Assembly (NCBI GenBank): GCA_021819435.1
Contig: JAKARB010000004.1
Span: 186,001 to 250,000 of the forward strand
From: Pseudomonadota bacterium
GTDB lineage: Bacteria; Pseudomonadota; Gammaproteobacteria; Burkholderiales; Burkholderiaceae_C
Length of the DNA stretch: 64,000 nt
Direction of reading: 5' to 3'
A model generated the notes under the pieces. That model did not search any database, was not told the origin of the DNA, and worked only from the letters and a program-made list of their open reading frames with translations. Made by a program: the position numbers and the translations under genes. Each line of letters starts with the position of its first letter. Position 1 is the first letter of the stretch. This document shows, piece after piece, positions 9,218-17,826 of this stretch.

Positions 9218-10459
9218 TCAACCCGCTTTGGGGGCGCGGTCCATCACCAGGCGATCACGCCCTTCGTGCTTGGCCTGATAGAGGGCCCTGTCGGCCAGCG
9301 CCACCATGGCTGAAAGATCGCGCCCATCCATCGAAGGACGGCAAAGCGCCACCCCGGCGCTGATCGTCACCACATCGCGCGTGGGAGAAGCCTCGTGGCG
9401 CAATTGCAGCGCCCGCACTGACTGCACCAGCCGGTCGGCCACGCGATGCGCCACCACTTCGTCGGTGTGCGGCAGCAACACGATGAACTCCTCGCCGCCC
9501 CAGCGTGCCAGCGTGCCGTCGCCATCGGCCAGGGTGCCCTGCAAGGCCTTGGCCACCAGGCGCAAGCATTGGTCGCCCGCCGGATGACCGTGATGATCAT
9601 TGAAGGCTTTGAAATGATCGACGTCTAACAACATCACGGCCAGCTGCTCGCCCGTCTGCATGTGCCGTTGCCAGCACTGCCAAGCCACTTCGTCGAAACG
9701 GCGCCGGTTGGGCACCCCTGTCAGCGCATCCTGTCTTGAGAGGATTTCCAGGCGCGCCTGCGAAACCTCCAGTTCGCGACGCAAGGCTGCCGAGCGTACC
9801 TTGCGCTGAAAGCGCAAGCGCTCTTCCATCTCGGTGCGGAAATTCATCGCCAATGTGTAGAAAGCCACCACCAGGATCAGCAGGAACATGGGCAGCTCGA
9901 GTTCCGGGTAAGGCGATGGCGTGCCCTGAGCCCCGAACAAAGTGATCAGGTGAAGCACGATCAGGCTGGTGCAAAACACCACCGCCAAATGGAAGCGAAA
10001 GCGCATCACCAGCGTGCCAAATACCAGGATGGGCAGCAGCCCGCCACGGTACATGCCAACGTAGGGGCTGTCCGTGACCAGCAGCACCCCCACCAGGCAC
10101 AAGGCCGCGAACACCCCGCCCAGCATCACCAACCACTCGGCGAAAGCCGCAGGCAATTTCTGCACGAAATCACCGAAACGCCAAAACACCAGCAGGCAGA
10201 ACAAGGCCACCGGCGTGTAGACAAGCAGGCGCAGTCGCAGGGCCAGATCAAAGCGATCGGGCACCATCATCCAGTCGGACAACAGAAACAAGTTGAAGAC
10301 CACCAGGGAAAAGACCCCGCTGATCAGGAAATGCCTCTGACGCGCGGCCTTGCCATCCAGGACAAAGCGAGCCTCTTCGGCCGGCTCGAAACGCAGGCGA
10401 CCGAACCGATTGAGGCCGAGTCCAGACACCAGCGACAACGCTTGAGCCAGCACGGTCAT
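9218..10459 (-). CDS. Membrane-bound diguanylate cyclase (GGDEF), no I-site
   Basis: A 413-residue protein with about six hydrophobic segments over residues 40-210 (for example VFSLVVFNLFLLSDWMMV), a short linker helix and a GGDEF domain (about 245-410). The active site is intact: DVDHFKAFND and GGEEF. The four residues where the inhibitory RxxD site should lie read DGDG, so product inhibition is probably absent. It is paralogous to the gene immediately upstream and overlaps it by 4 bp (ATGA). The signal sensed by the membrane part is unknown. Confidence 0.9.
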   Translation of the reverse strand: MTVLAQALSLVSGLGLNRFGRLRFEPAEEARFVLDGKAARQRHFLISGVFSLVVFNLFLLSDWMMVPDRFDLALRLRLLVYTPVALFCLLVFWRFGDFVQKLPAAFAEWLVMLGGVFAALCLVGVLLVTDSPYVGMYRGGLLPILVFGTLVMRFRFHLAVVFCTSLIVLHLITLFGAQGTPSPYPELELPMFLLILVVAFYTLAMNFRTEMEERLRFQRKVRSAALRRELEVSQARLEILSRQDALTGVPNRRRFDEVAWQCWQRHMQTGEQLAVMLLDVDHFKAFNDHHGHPAGDQCLRLVAKALQGTLADGDGTLARWGGEEFIVLLPHTDEVVAHRVADRLVQSVRALQLRHEASPTRDVVTISAGVALCRPSMDGRDLSAMVALADRALYQAKHEGRDRLVMDRAPKAG

Positions 10460-11745
10460 GTTGGCATCCCTTCTGGCAGCAAGCCAGCTTCATCGAGGCA
10501 GTGCATCTCACCATCGGCGAGACGCGTGCACACCCGATTTCGGCCGCCGCCCTTGGCCGCGTAGAGCGCCTCGTCGGCTTGCTTGAGGCTGTCGTTGAGG
10601 GCCACCGACTGGCCCGGCCTGGCCGTCGCCACCCCGACGCTGACGGTCACCACCGGACCGCAACCCGGCGCCCCATGCGGCACGGCCAGGCCCCGCACCG
10701 CATCCCGCAAACGCTGAGCCACAGACAATGCCGTGCGCTGATCCACGTCCACCATGATGAGCAGGAATTCTTCACCGCCCATGCGCGCGACCAGGTCGCC
10801 CGCCCGGCGCGAGCAGCTGGATAGGGCTCGGGCAACGGCCTGAAGGCAGCGGTCACCGGCCTGATGTCCATGGTGATCGTTGTAGCGCTTGAAGTGATCG
10901 ACATCGATCGCGATCAAGGCCACGGACAGGTCTCGCCTCTGCGCATGGGTCCAGGTCTGTGACAGGAAGGCCTCGGCCGATCGCCGGTTCGCCACATCGG
11001 TCAGCGCATCGGTGGTGGCGAGGTGGGCGAGTTGTGCGTGAGAGGCTTCGAGCGCGTCTTGCAACGCCCGCTCGCGCTGCGCCATCAGGAAGGCATGGCG
11101 TTCGAGACGCTCCAGCGTGTAATTGCCAAACAGGGTGAAGGCCATCACCACCAGCACCAGCAGCGAAGCGTTGATGCCGACCACCCCCGTGAAATCCGGC
11201 AGCGTGCAAACCAGGAAGGCCTGCACCAGCACCACCCAGCCTGCCATGGCGATGGCTGGCCAAAAACGGGCCAGGGTGCAGGTGTAGACCACGATGATGT
11301 TGAGCTCCACCACCCTCGACAAGGCCCAGCGGCTGTCTGCTTTCAGCAAGATGACGCCAGTCAGCAGGATGGCGAGCATGCCAGCCAGCGCGATCCCCCA
11401 CTCGGTCAGCAGGGGAATCCGCAAGCGCCGCAGCACCCAGAGACCGCCCAGCACCATCGGTGCGAACACGCCGAGGCGCAACGCCGCAGCCAAGCCCACG
11501 GTTTCGGGCGTGAGCAGCCAGTCGCTGATGAGCAAGCCGGCAAAGAGCAACACCGCAGCCAAGCCGGAATTGGTGACGTGGCGCAAACGATCGGCCTCGC
11601 ACTCCTGCCGAAAGAAGGCTTCGAGAGAGGGGGGGAAGACCATCAGCGGAAAACCACGCTCAAGCGTCTGCTCGACCAGCGCGGCGCGATCGGGCGCCTG
11701 CGGCCCGCTCACATCTACCGACAGAATGACCCCTGCTTGCGGCAA
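10456..11745 (-). CDS. Membrane-bound diguanylate cyclase (GGDEF) with I-site
   Basis: A 429-residue paralogue of the following gene. About six hydrophobic segments (residues 65-225, including the shared LLISDWLLTPETVGL-type motif) precede a GGDEF domain with DVDHFKRYND, GGEEF and an intact I-site RAGD. The start is TTG 11745, preceded by AGGAG at 6-nt spacing, a better initiation site than any nearby ATG or GTG. The 4-bp stop/start overlap with the downstream paralogue suggests coupled synthesis of a feedback-inhibited and a non-inhibited cyclase. Confidence 0.88.
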   Translation of the reverse strand: MPQAGVILSVDVSGPQAPDRAALVEQTLERGFPLMVFPPSLEAFFRQECEADRLRHVTNSGLAAVLLFAGLLISDWLLTPETVGLAAALRLGVFAPMVLGGLWVLRRLRIPLLTEWGIALAGMLAILLTGVILLKADSRWALSRVVELNIIVVYTCTLARFWPAIAMAGWVVLVQAFLVCTLPDFTGVVGINASLLVLVVMAFTLFGNYTLERLERHAFLMAQRERALQDALEASHAQLAHLATTDALTDVANRRSAEAFLSQTWTHAQRRDLSVALIAIDVDHFKRYNDHHGHQAGDRCLQAVARALSSCSRRAGDLVARMGGEEFLLIMVDVDQRTALSVAQRLRDAVRGLAVPHGAPGCGPVVTVSVGVATARPGQSVALNDSLKQADEALYAAKGGGRNRVCTRLADGEMHCLDEAGLLPEGMPT

Positions 11746-11934
11746 AACCTACTCCTGAACCAGCCCTGCCCACACAACTGGGCGCCGGCTGGACGCGATC
11801 ATGCGGCAGGCGGACGAAAAACGACCCGGTGTTTGTGCGGTCTTGCGGGCAAGCCCACCCCTGGATCCTGCACTTTTTCACGGAAGATGCAACTGCCGCG
11901 ACTCACAAGCACGTCAACCAGATGACGCGCGAAA

Positions 11935-12657
11935 TCAAGGACGCACGCGTTGGTGAATGCGAGGCACGTCGAAAGGCACCAGCAAACGAGCGCGCTCGAT
12001 GGTCAAGGACATGGGTGGCATGGGTTCATTCACGACAAAATCCATCTGCCCCAGAACCTGGGCGCGCACCGGCTCGTGAATCTCCGGCCGCAGCCTGAAC
12101 ACCGTGTCCAAAGGCACCTCGATGGGTCCCCGCAGCTCGCCGCTGACCTGCGCATCAAAGCGCACGGGCACCTGCGCGCGCAAAGGCACTTCCGCTCGGA
12201 TGGGCAGATTCAGCATCACGGGCAAGGTGACGTCAAAGGCCGGCAGCCAGGCGACCAAGGGCACCTGCATGCTGAGCTCGGTTTTCACCTGCACCACCTG
12301 ATCCACCTGCACCAACGTGTCGACTGGCACGGTGGCTTCCAGGGTTGCACGCGTCAGCAGGTTGTCGTCAACCTGGGCCCGCAGTTGCTGATGCACTGGC
12401 ACATTCACCCAAGGCCGCAGGTCGACCCTCGTGCGCACTGGCTGCTGCACAATGGCTTGGGCCTGGAGACCAGCAGGCAGCCGCAGGGTGACCGCCTGTT
12501 CGCGCAGCTCCATGCGGGCGTCGAGCTGCGTGTAAACGAACCAGACCATGGCCAAAATCAAGGCCAGCCACACCACCAGCACCAGTGCCCCCACGAAGAG
12601 CAAGGACTTCGGGCTGACCGGCCGGTGCCAGCCTCCTGGGCGCAAGGTCGATGCCAT
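11935..12657 (-). CDS. Membrane-anchored beta-repeat protein of unknown function, copy B
   Basis: 240 residues, not recognised. One N-terminal membrane helix (about residues 19-43) is followed by about 195 residues of alternating hydrophobic/polar strands built on imperfect VPV or VxVD units roughly 15-20 residues apart (for example TVPVDTLVQVDQVVQV, AEVPLRAQVPVRFDAQV), with no cysteines in the repeat region. The predicted topology is inner-membrane anchored with a periplasmic extended beta domain. It is clearly paralogous to the gene upstream (shared LREQ...RLP...LxxQA). ATG 12657 is used; TTG 12660 is possible. Synonymous codon bias and conserved pattern argue it is real. Confidence 0.7.
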   Translation of the reverse strand: MASTLRPGGWHRPVSPKSLLFVGALVLVVWLALILAMVWFVYTQLDARMELREQAVTLRLPAGLQAQAIVQQPVRTRVDLRPWVNVPVHQQLRAQVDDNLLTRATLEATVPVDTLVQVDQVVQVKTELSMQVPLVAWLPAFDVTLPVMLNLPIRAEVPLRAQVPVRFDAQVSGELRGPIEVPLDTVFRLRPEIHEPVRAQVLGQMDFVVNEPMPPMSLTIERARLLVPFDVPRIHQRVRP

Positions 12658-12669
12658 CAACGGTGTCCG

Positions 12670-13530
12670 TCAGGGTTGCGGCGGCGTGTGCTGGCGCAGA
12701 CCCAGCGTCACCGCCTCGAAGGGCACCACCAAGTCCATCAGGTCCAGGCCAGCCTCCACCCGCTGCTGCGGAAAACGCAGCAGCGCCCCGACCGGCTCGC
12801 TGATCGGCAACGCCAATGACTCGCGGATGGGCACCTTCGCCTCGATCACCGTGTCGATGCGCGTGCGCAAGGGCTCGGTGATGCGCACTCGGGCCTGCGT
12901 GGTCAAGGCCACCGGCAAGTCTTGCTTGAACGGCACGACGATGTCGATGGGCACTTCAGCACGCACAGGCACCTGCCCTTTGACAGGCAGGCTCAAGGGG
13001 ATGCCCAGCACCCGCGTGTGCACCGTGCTGTCGACATCGATGACCTGATCGATCTTGAAGACATGCTTGACCGGCACCGAGAGGTTCACAGGCACGACCG
13101 TGTCGATGCTCACCTGCACAGGGATGGGATCCTTCAATGGGATGCTGAGGTCTTGTTGGATGGGTACCCGAACCGGCATCACCTGATCGACCTTGACCAT
13201 CACCTTGCGGCTCAAAGAGGCCTGCACGCTGAGCTCTTGTGGCAAGCGCACAAGGGCCTGCTGCTCTCGCAGCACGACCCGCGCAGCCAGGTTGTGCCAG
13301 GCCCACCATGCCACGCCCGCAGCCAGGCTCGCCATCAACAACAAGAGCAACAAGGCGGTGAGCACGAGGTGGCGCCAGGTGACGACATGGCCGTACACGG
13401 CGAGCATCGGCTGCGTTGCCGGTGTCGAGCGCGTTGCGGCTGGCTCGGCGTTGCTCGAGGAACGCGCGGGGGATGGAGGGCGAGTGGGTTGGGTCACATT
13501 GGCTGGAAAGGGAGCGGCGGGAAGCCGCAC
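12670..13530 (-). CDS. Membrane-anchored beta-repeat protein of unknown function, copy A
   Basis: 286 residues from GTG 13530 (alternatives GTG 13497 or ATG 13407; the last gives a short cytoplasmic tail like copy B). A proline/serine-rich N-terminus precedes a leucine-rich membrane helix (LVLTALLLLLLMASLAAGVA) and then repeated strand units such as MPVRVPIQQDLSIPLKD, PIPVQVSIDTVVPV and VPVRAEVPIDIVVPF. No cysteine and no known catalytic motif. Copy B begins about 12 bp downstream, so the two are probably co-transcribed. The long periplasmic beta domain recalls bridge-like or scaffolding proteins, but no family can be named. Confidence 0.7.
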   Translation of the reverse strand: MRLPAAPFPANVTQPTRPPSPARSSSNAEPAATRSTPATQPMLAVYGHVVTWRHLVLTALLLLLLMASLAAGVAWWAWHNLAARVVLREQQALVRLPQELSVQASLSRKVMVKVDQVMPVRVPIQQDLSIPLKDPIPVQVSIDTVVPVNLSVPVKHVFKIDQVIDVDSTVHTRVLGIPLSLPVKGQVPVRAEVPIDIVVPFKQDLPVALTTQARVRITEPLRTRIDTVIEAKVPIRESLALPISEPVGALLRFPQQRVEAGLDLMDLVVPFEAVTLGLRQHTPPQP

Positions 13531-13640
13531 TTCCGCCGACGACTATGCCACGGGGCACGCGCCAGCCGGGCACGGAATCTCCCAGGTTCAACGGTCTGTA
13601 AGATCGCGCCTCTTGACGCCCCCATCGCCTGCTCGAACCC

Positions 13641-13874
13641 ATGTCCGCCCTCGCCCCCTTGTTCACGCAGCCCCTGTTCGAGCTGAGCACCGCCCAGGCG
13701 GTGTTCGAAGCGCTCCAGGCCGAAGCGTCGACACAAGGCGTGACGCTGCGCGAGCCACCGCCAGCCCCCACCACCTGCTGTGGACGTGGCTGCAATGGCT
13801 GCGTCTGGGAAGGCTTCTACGCCGCCGCCACCTACTGGCGCGACGAGGCCCTGTTGACCCTGGACATGGGCTGA
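13641..13874 (+). CDS. Oxidoreductase-like domain protein (PF09791-type)
   Basis: A 77-residue protein carrying the compact family signature PPPAPTTCCGRGCNGCVWEGF near residues 39-59, with four cysteines in a CC-x3-C-x2-C arrangement. This small domain occurs alone in proteobacteria and fused to other proteins in eukaryotes. The cysteines suggest metal or redox binding but no reaction is established. It stands alone between the beta-repeat genes and the type VI secretion remnants. Confidence 0.85.
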   Translation: MSALAPLFTQPLFELSTAQAVFEALQAEASTQGVTLREPPPAPTTCCGRGCNGCVWEGFYAAATYWRDEALLTLDMG

Positions 13875-13912
13875 GTTCCGGCCCGACCCGAGCCCATTCG
13901 ACATGACCGGGC

Positions 13913-14815
13913 TCAGGCGACCTCGAGGGTGAATTCCCCCTGCTCGCCTGTTCCCACCTTGATGCACCCGATGGCGCGGCCCTCGGCCATCGCCGCCAGC
14001 ACGGCGTCGATGAGGGACTCGTCGAAAGTCAGCACGGCTTGGTGGTTGGCTTTCACACGCGCGGCGATGCGCCCGAGCTTGAGCCGGATCACCTCCTCCA
14101 GCACGTCGTCGTGCAGGGGGTGGTACGCGACCACCTGGGTGCGCCCAATGAAGGCCTGCTTGAGGTCTTGTAGAGCAAGGGGCGAAGGCCCTCAGCCAGT
14201 TCAGCAGCAGCGGGCATCTCCTCAGGTGATTTCATGACCATGCGGCCGGCCTCTTCGTCGTGCCACATGCAGGCTTGCATGATCTGCTGCGAGCCCACGT
14301 TGGACGTGAGGATGATGAGCGTCTGGCGGAAGTCGATCTCGCGCCCTTCAGCATCGTCAATGCGCCCCTTGTCGAAAAACTGGAAGAACATCTCCAGCAC
14401 GTCGGGGTGGGCCTTCTCGACCTCGTCGAGCAGCACCACGCTATGGGGCTTGCGGCGCACTGCTTCGGTCAACACCCCGCCCTGACCGAAACCCACGTAG
14501 CCCGGTGGCGACCCCTTCAAGCCGCTGACGCTGTGAGCCTCCTGGTACTCGCTCATGTTGAGTGTGATGAGGTTGCGTTCACCACCATAGAGGATGTCGG
14601 CAAGCGCCAGCGCAGTCTCGGTCTTGCCGACGCCACTGGGGCCCACGAAAAGGAAAACGCCTCGAGGCTTGTTCGGGTCTTCGAGGCCAGCCCGGGCGGT
14701 TCGCACGCGCTGCGCGATCGCACTCAGGGCGTGGTCCTGGCCGATGACACGCTCCTGCAAGGTGGTGTGCAAGCAACGCACGGTCTCGATCTCATCTGCG
14801 ACCATCTTGCCGCAG
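13913..14815 (-). pseudogene. clpV: Decayed ClpV/TssH ATPase (type VI secretion), C-terminal half only
   Basis: Remnant of the AAA+ ATPase that recycles contracted type VI sheaths. Only the second ATPase module survives, from MVADEIETV through Walker A GPSGVGKTE and Walker B VVLLDEVEKAHPD. Three lesions are visible. First, the N-terminal domain and first ATPase are missing, and the sequence stops abruptly against the tssK fragment on the other strand near 14815. Second, a 1-nt deletion near 14170 breaks the frame: YKTSS where YKTF-KQAFIGRTQVV is restored in the next frame. Third, about 30 residues, including the sensor-2 GAR region, are missing near the C-terminus (AVLA-AMAEG). It cannot be functional. 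Confidence 0.85.
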
Positions 14816-15058
14816 CGTTTCAAGGTGGGCGCGCCGGACGACGTGGACAAGCTGGTGCTCTCAGCCATGCCGGGCGTGCGACTGACCCATGTGCCACAGG
14901 TGCCGGCGACGGTACCCGTTCGTCCGGGCAACTATTACTTCTCTCTGGAGCCGCGTGGCCCGCTGTAGGAGCGCATGCTGCAAGCCCAATCGCTGACCCT
15001 CTACACACCAGCGGGCATCCAGGACCTGAGCCTGGAACTGGTTGCCATCAACACGTGA
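14816..15058 (+). pseudogene. tssK: TssK fragment (type VI secretion baseplate), C-terminal piece with internal stop
   Basis: About 80 residues matching the C-terminal end of TssK: KVGAPDDVDKLVLSAMPGV, VPVRPGNYYFSLEPRGPL, then TAG at 14966-14968 where a tyrosine codon is expected, then ERMLQAQSLTLYTPAGIQDL in the same frame to the TGA at 15056. The N-terminal three quarters are gone. It abuts the clpV remnant head to head, which marks a rearrangement breakpoint; the exact left edge is approximate. Confidence 0.8.
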
Positions 15059-15072
15059 GGCCATTCATTTCC

Positions 15073-15914
15073 ATGAGCGCATCATCCTCCCCTCCAAGCC
15101 TGTTTGTGAGCTCCCCATCACAAGCCGGAACATCAAGCGGCGCATCGGCTTCATCACCTGATGGCCACTTGGGCCTGACCCATGGGGCCGGTAATCGCAC
15201 GACCTCCGCCAGCTCGGACCGCCGTTGGACCTCATGTACGACGGCTTCTACCTGCTCTTTTTGCTCAAGGGCAAGCACGCGCCGATGGATGCTGAAGTCT
15301 TTCGCGACCGCATCAAGCAGTTCCTCACCCAGTTCGAGCGCGGTGCAGGCAAGCTGGGTGCGTCGGCCGAGGACATCCACGCCTGCAAGTACGCTTTCTG
15401 CGCGACAGACGACGAGGCGGTGCTGATGTCTTCCTTCAAAGTGCGGGAGAACTGACAGCGTCTGCCTCTGCAAGTGCAGTTCTTTGGCGAACAGCTGGCG
15501 GGCGAGCAGTTCTTCCTGAAGCTCGAGAACTTTCGGCAGCAAGGCGTTTCGCGCTTGCAGGTGCTGGAGGTCTATCAGATGTGCCTGCTGCTGGGATTCC
15601 AGGGCAAGTACCTGATCGAGGGCAGCGAGAAGCTGGGCTACCTGACCGCCAGACTGGGTGAGGAGATCGCACGCATGCGTGGCAACACAACAGGCTTCGC
15701 ACCGCACTGGGCTGCTCCCGATCGCATCCGGCATCGGTTGCGCCACCATGTTCCGTTGTGGGCAATCGGCTCGCTCTTCGGTTTGATGGCGGCGCTCGCT
15801 TTCATCGGCTTGCGCTGGCAGCTCTCCGAGCACACGCAAGCTGTGTTGGGAGCACACCATCACATCGTGCAAATGGCTCCTCAGTCGGCGTACATCACGA
15901 TCACCCGGCCCTGA
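15073..15914 (+). pseudogene. tssL: Decayed TssL/DotU (type VI secretion membrane complex)
   Basis: Starts with a low-complexity N-terminus (MSASSSPPSLFVSS), loses frame between about 15190 and 15220, and resumes as DLMYDGFYLLFLLKGKHAPM in another frame. TGA at 15453-15455 replaces the expected tryptophan codon (VREN-stop-QRLPLQ). The frame then continues through FGEQLAGEQFFLKLENFRQQG to a C-terminal membrane helix (WAIGSLFGLMAALAFIGL), as in DotU/IcmH proteins. It follows tssK in the canonical tssK-tssL order. Its final stop overlaps the convergent rarA stop within the palindrome CTGATCAG. Confidence 0.85.
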
Positions 15915-17345
15915 TCAGTGCGCGTCCGCAGGGCCGGAGGAATCAGGGCCACTTCCGTCCCCCGGGTTGTCGCCCGCCACCGTCTCTCGCGGCGCACGCG
16001 CATCGCCCGCCAGCCGGCGCAGGTGATTGATCCGTTCACCAATCTTGATCTCCAGTCCGCGTGGCACGGGCTGGTAGAAAGCCTGAGGCACCATGCCATC
16101 GGGGAAGTAGCGCTCGCCTGCGGCCACACCGTCGGGCTCGTCATGGGCGTAGCGGTAGCCGTCGCCATGCCCGAGCTGCTTCATGAGCTTGGTGGGTGCG
16201 TTGCGAAGGTGCATGGGCACCGGTCGGGTGGTGTCCTGTTTGACCCAGGCGCGCACAGCCTTGTAGGCCACGTAAGCCGCGTTGCTCTTGGGTGCGATGG
16301 CCAGGTAGATCACGCATTGCGCCAGCGTCAGCTCGCCCTCCGGTGAGCCCAGGCGCTCGTAAGTTTCGCTGGCATCGAGTGCCATGCGCAGCGCGCGCGG
16401 GTCGGCCAAGCCGATGTCTTCGCTGGCCATGCGCACAAGGCGGCGGGCGATGTAGCGTGGATCGACCCCGCCATCGACCATGCGCACGAACCAGTACAGC
16501 GCGGCGTCCGGATCGGATCCCCGCACCGATTTGTGCAACGCCGAGATGGTGTCGTAGAACTGATCCCCGCCCTTGTCATAGCGCCGCAGTTGCTCGCCGA
16601 GCGCCCGCTCCAGTTCGGTCTCATCGAGCACCTCGCGGCCTTTGAGCATGCCGCACAAAGCCTCATACGTGTTGAGCACGCGGCGGGCATCACCGTCGGC
16701 ATAAGCGATCAGGCGGTCGCGCGCGGCAGGGGTCAGCGCAGGGCCGGACAAGGCCTCGCGCCCTTTTTCGAGCAAGCGCACCATGGCGTCGTGGTCCATT
16801 GCGTGCAGCACGTGCACGGTCGCGCGCGACAGCAGCGCGGCATTGACCTCGAAGGACGGGTTCTCGGTCGTCGCACCAATGAAGGTGAAAAGACCGGACT
16901 CGACGTGCGGCAGGAAGGCGTCCTGCTGAGCCTTGTTGAAGCGATGTACCTCGTCGACAAAAACGATGGTGCGGCGACCTGTTCGCAACGCCGCCTGCGC
17001 CTGTTCGACCGCCTCGCGGATGTCTTTGACCCCCCCGAGCACCGCCGAGATCGACAGGAACTGCGCGTCCACGGTACCGGCCATCAATCGGGCCAGCGTG
17101 GTCTTGCCGACGCCCGGCGGGCCCCAGAGGATCATCGAATGCGGTTGCCCGGACTCGAAGGCCACGCGCAAGGGCTGTCCTTCGCCGAGCAGGTGGTCTT
17201 GCCCGATCACATCCGCAAGCGACTGCGGCCGCATTCGCTCGGCCAGAGGTGCGTGAGGCGATGGTTGGCTGCGCCCAGCCGATGCGTTCGGTGAGCCCGA
17301 GGACGGCTGGGAATCAGGAAAGTCCAGCGACAGGGAATCTTGCAT
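15915..17345 (-). CDS. rarA: Replication-associated recombination protein A (RarA/MgsA AAA+ ATPase)
   Basis: 476 residues. After a disordered N-terminus it has PLAERMRPQSLADVIGQDHL, Walker A GPPGVGKTT, Walker B IVFVDEVHRF, sensor IGATTENPSFEVN and the RarA C-terminal tetramerisation region. Members act at stalled replication forks, related in fold to clamp-loader and RuvB ATPases. ATG 17345 is chosen because the upstream in-frame extension is unlike the family. In E. coli the order is ftsK-lolA-rarA; the same order and strand hold here except that a helicase gene on the opposite strand has been placed between lolA and rarA. Confidence 0.93.
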   Translation of the reverse strand: MQDSLSLDFPDSQPSSGSPNASAGRSQPSPHAPLAERMRPQSLADVIGQDHLLGEGQPLRVAFESGQPHSMILWGPPGVGKTTLARLMAGTVDAQFLSISAVLGGVKDIREAVEQAQAALRTGRRTIVFVDEVHRFNKAQQDAFLPHVESGLFTFIGATTENPSFEVNAALLSRATVHVLHAMDHDAMVRLLEKGREALSGPALTPAARDRLIAYADGDARRVLNTYEALCGMLKGREVLDETELERALGEQLRRYDKGGDQFYDTISALHKSVRGSDPDAALYWFVRMVDGGVDPRYIARRLVRMASEDIGLADPRALRMALDASETYERLGSPEGELTLAQCVIYLAIAPKSNAAYVAYKAVRAWVKQDTTRPVPMHLRNAPTKLMKQLGHGDGYRYAHDEPDGVAAGERYFPDGMVPQAFYQPVPRGLEIKIGERINHLRRLAGDARAPRETVAGDNPGDGSGPDSSGPADAH

Positions 17346-17826
17346 GGGGCGATTGTCGCGCGTACCCGCCCACGACGACGCTTGACAAATCGCCCCTGAT
17401 CCATGAACATACGTGGCTTGCTGATCAAGGGGAAACCCGAAACATGAAAACCAGAAACGGTTTTCTTGAAAGATTTCCTGGATCGGCAGTTCGTTCATCC
17501 CCTCTGACCTCTTTCAAGCCAGTCGGCTTGCGCTCCCCGCGCAACACAGCCGCCTGAAGCGAGGACGGCGCCCCACCTCCGACAGGAGGGTCCGCAAGGA
17601 CAAGGCGCCCCTGTCGTGTCTTGAGTTTCGGTTGGCGGCGATGCCGTCGCTATGACCGACTCAACGTGACCCCGGCCCCTCGGCAAGACCGTCGGCCGCC
17701 ACGCAGTCCGGACACGTTTCCAGCGACTCACCATGTCCTGCCGCGCATGTGCGTTCGGCAGGCGAGCCCTGTTGTTGCCGCGCGCAGCCCGCGCGGTCAC
17801 GGGGCTGCCTCTCTTTGGATGTCACC
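17346..17826 (+). other. Long gene-free leader upstream of the RNA helicase
   Basis: 481 bp without a gene. It holds a possible -35 TTGACA at 17382 with only a weak -10 near 17406, an AT-richer stretch with a perfect stem-loop GAAAACC-6 nt-GGTTTTC (17446-17465), and the structured element listed separately at 17562-17664. The most economical reading is a 5' untranslated region of about 400 nt for the DEAD-box gene, as seen for some cold-induced helicases. Confidence 0.5.
17562..17664 (+). ncRNA. Candidate structured leader RNA (three-way junction plus long hairpin)
   Basis: Element 1: an outer stem GAC-GGCGCC (17564-17572) with GGCGCC-CCT-GTC (17604-17615) encloses two hairpins, CCTCC-GACA-GGAGG (17576-17589) and GTCC-GCAA-GGAC (17590-17601, a GNRA tetraloop). 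Element 2: TTGAGT (17621-17626) pairs with ACTCAA (17659-17664), CGGT (17629-17632) with ACCG (17655-17658), and GGCGGC (17634-17639) with GCCGTC (17643-17648). I do not recognise it as a known family. It may be a regulator within the helicase leader or a separate small RNA. Confidence 0.45.

Noticed and set aside
11746..11934. Small open frames between the diguanylate cyclase and the beta-repeat gene
   Set aside because: No Shine-Dalgarno, no family resemblance and no coding-type composition; treated as intergenic.
14260..15426. Continuous plus-strand frame of 388 codons through the T6SS region
   Set aside because: It runs antisense to the clpV remnant, out of frame with the tssK fragment, and enters the N-terminus of tssL by chance; the homologous segments lie in other frames.
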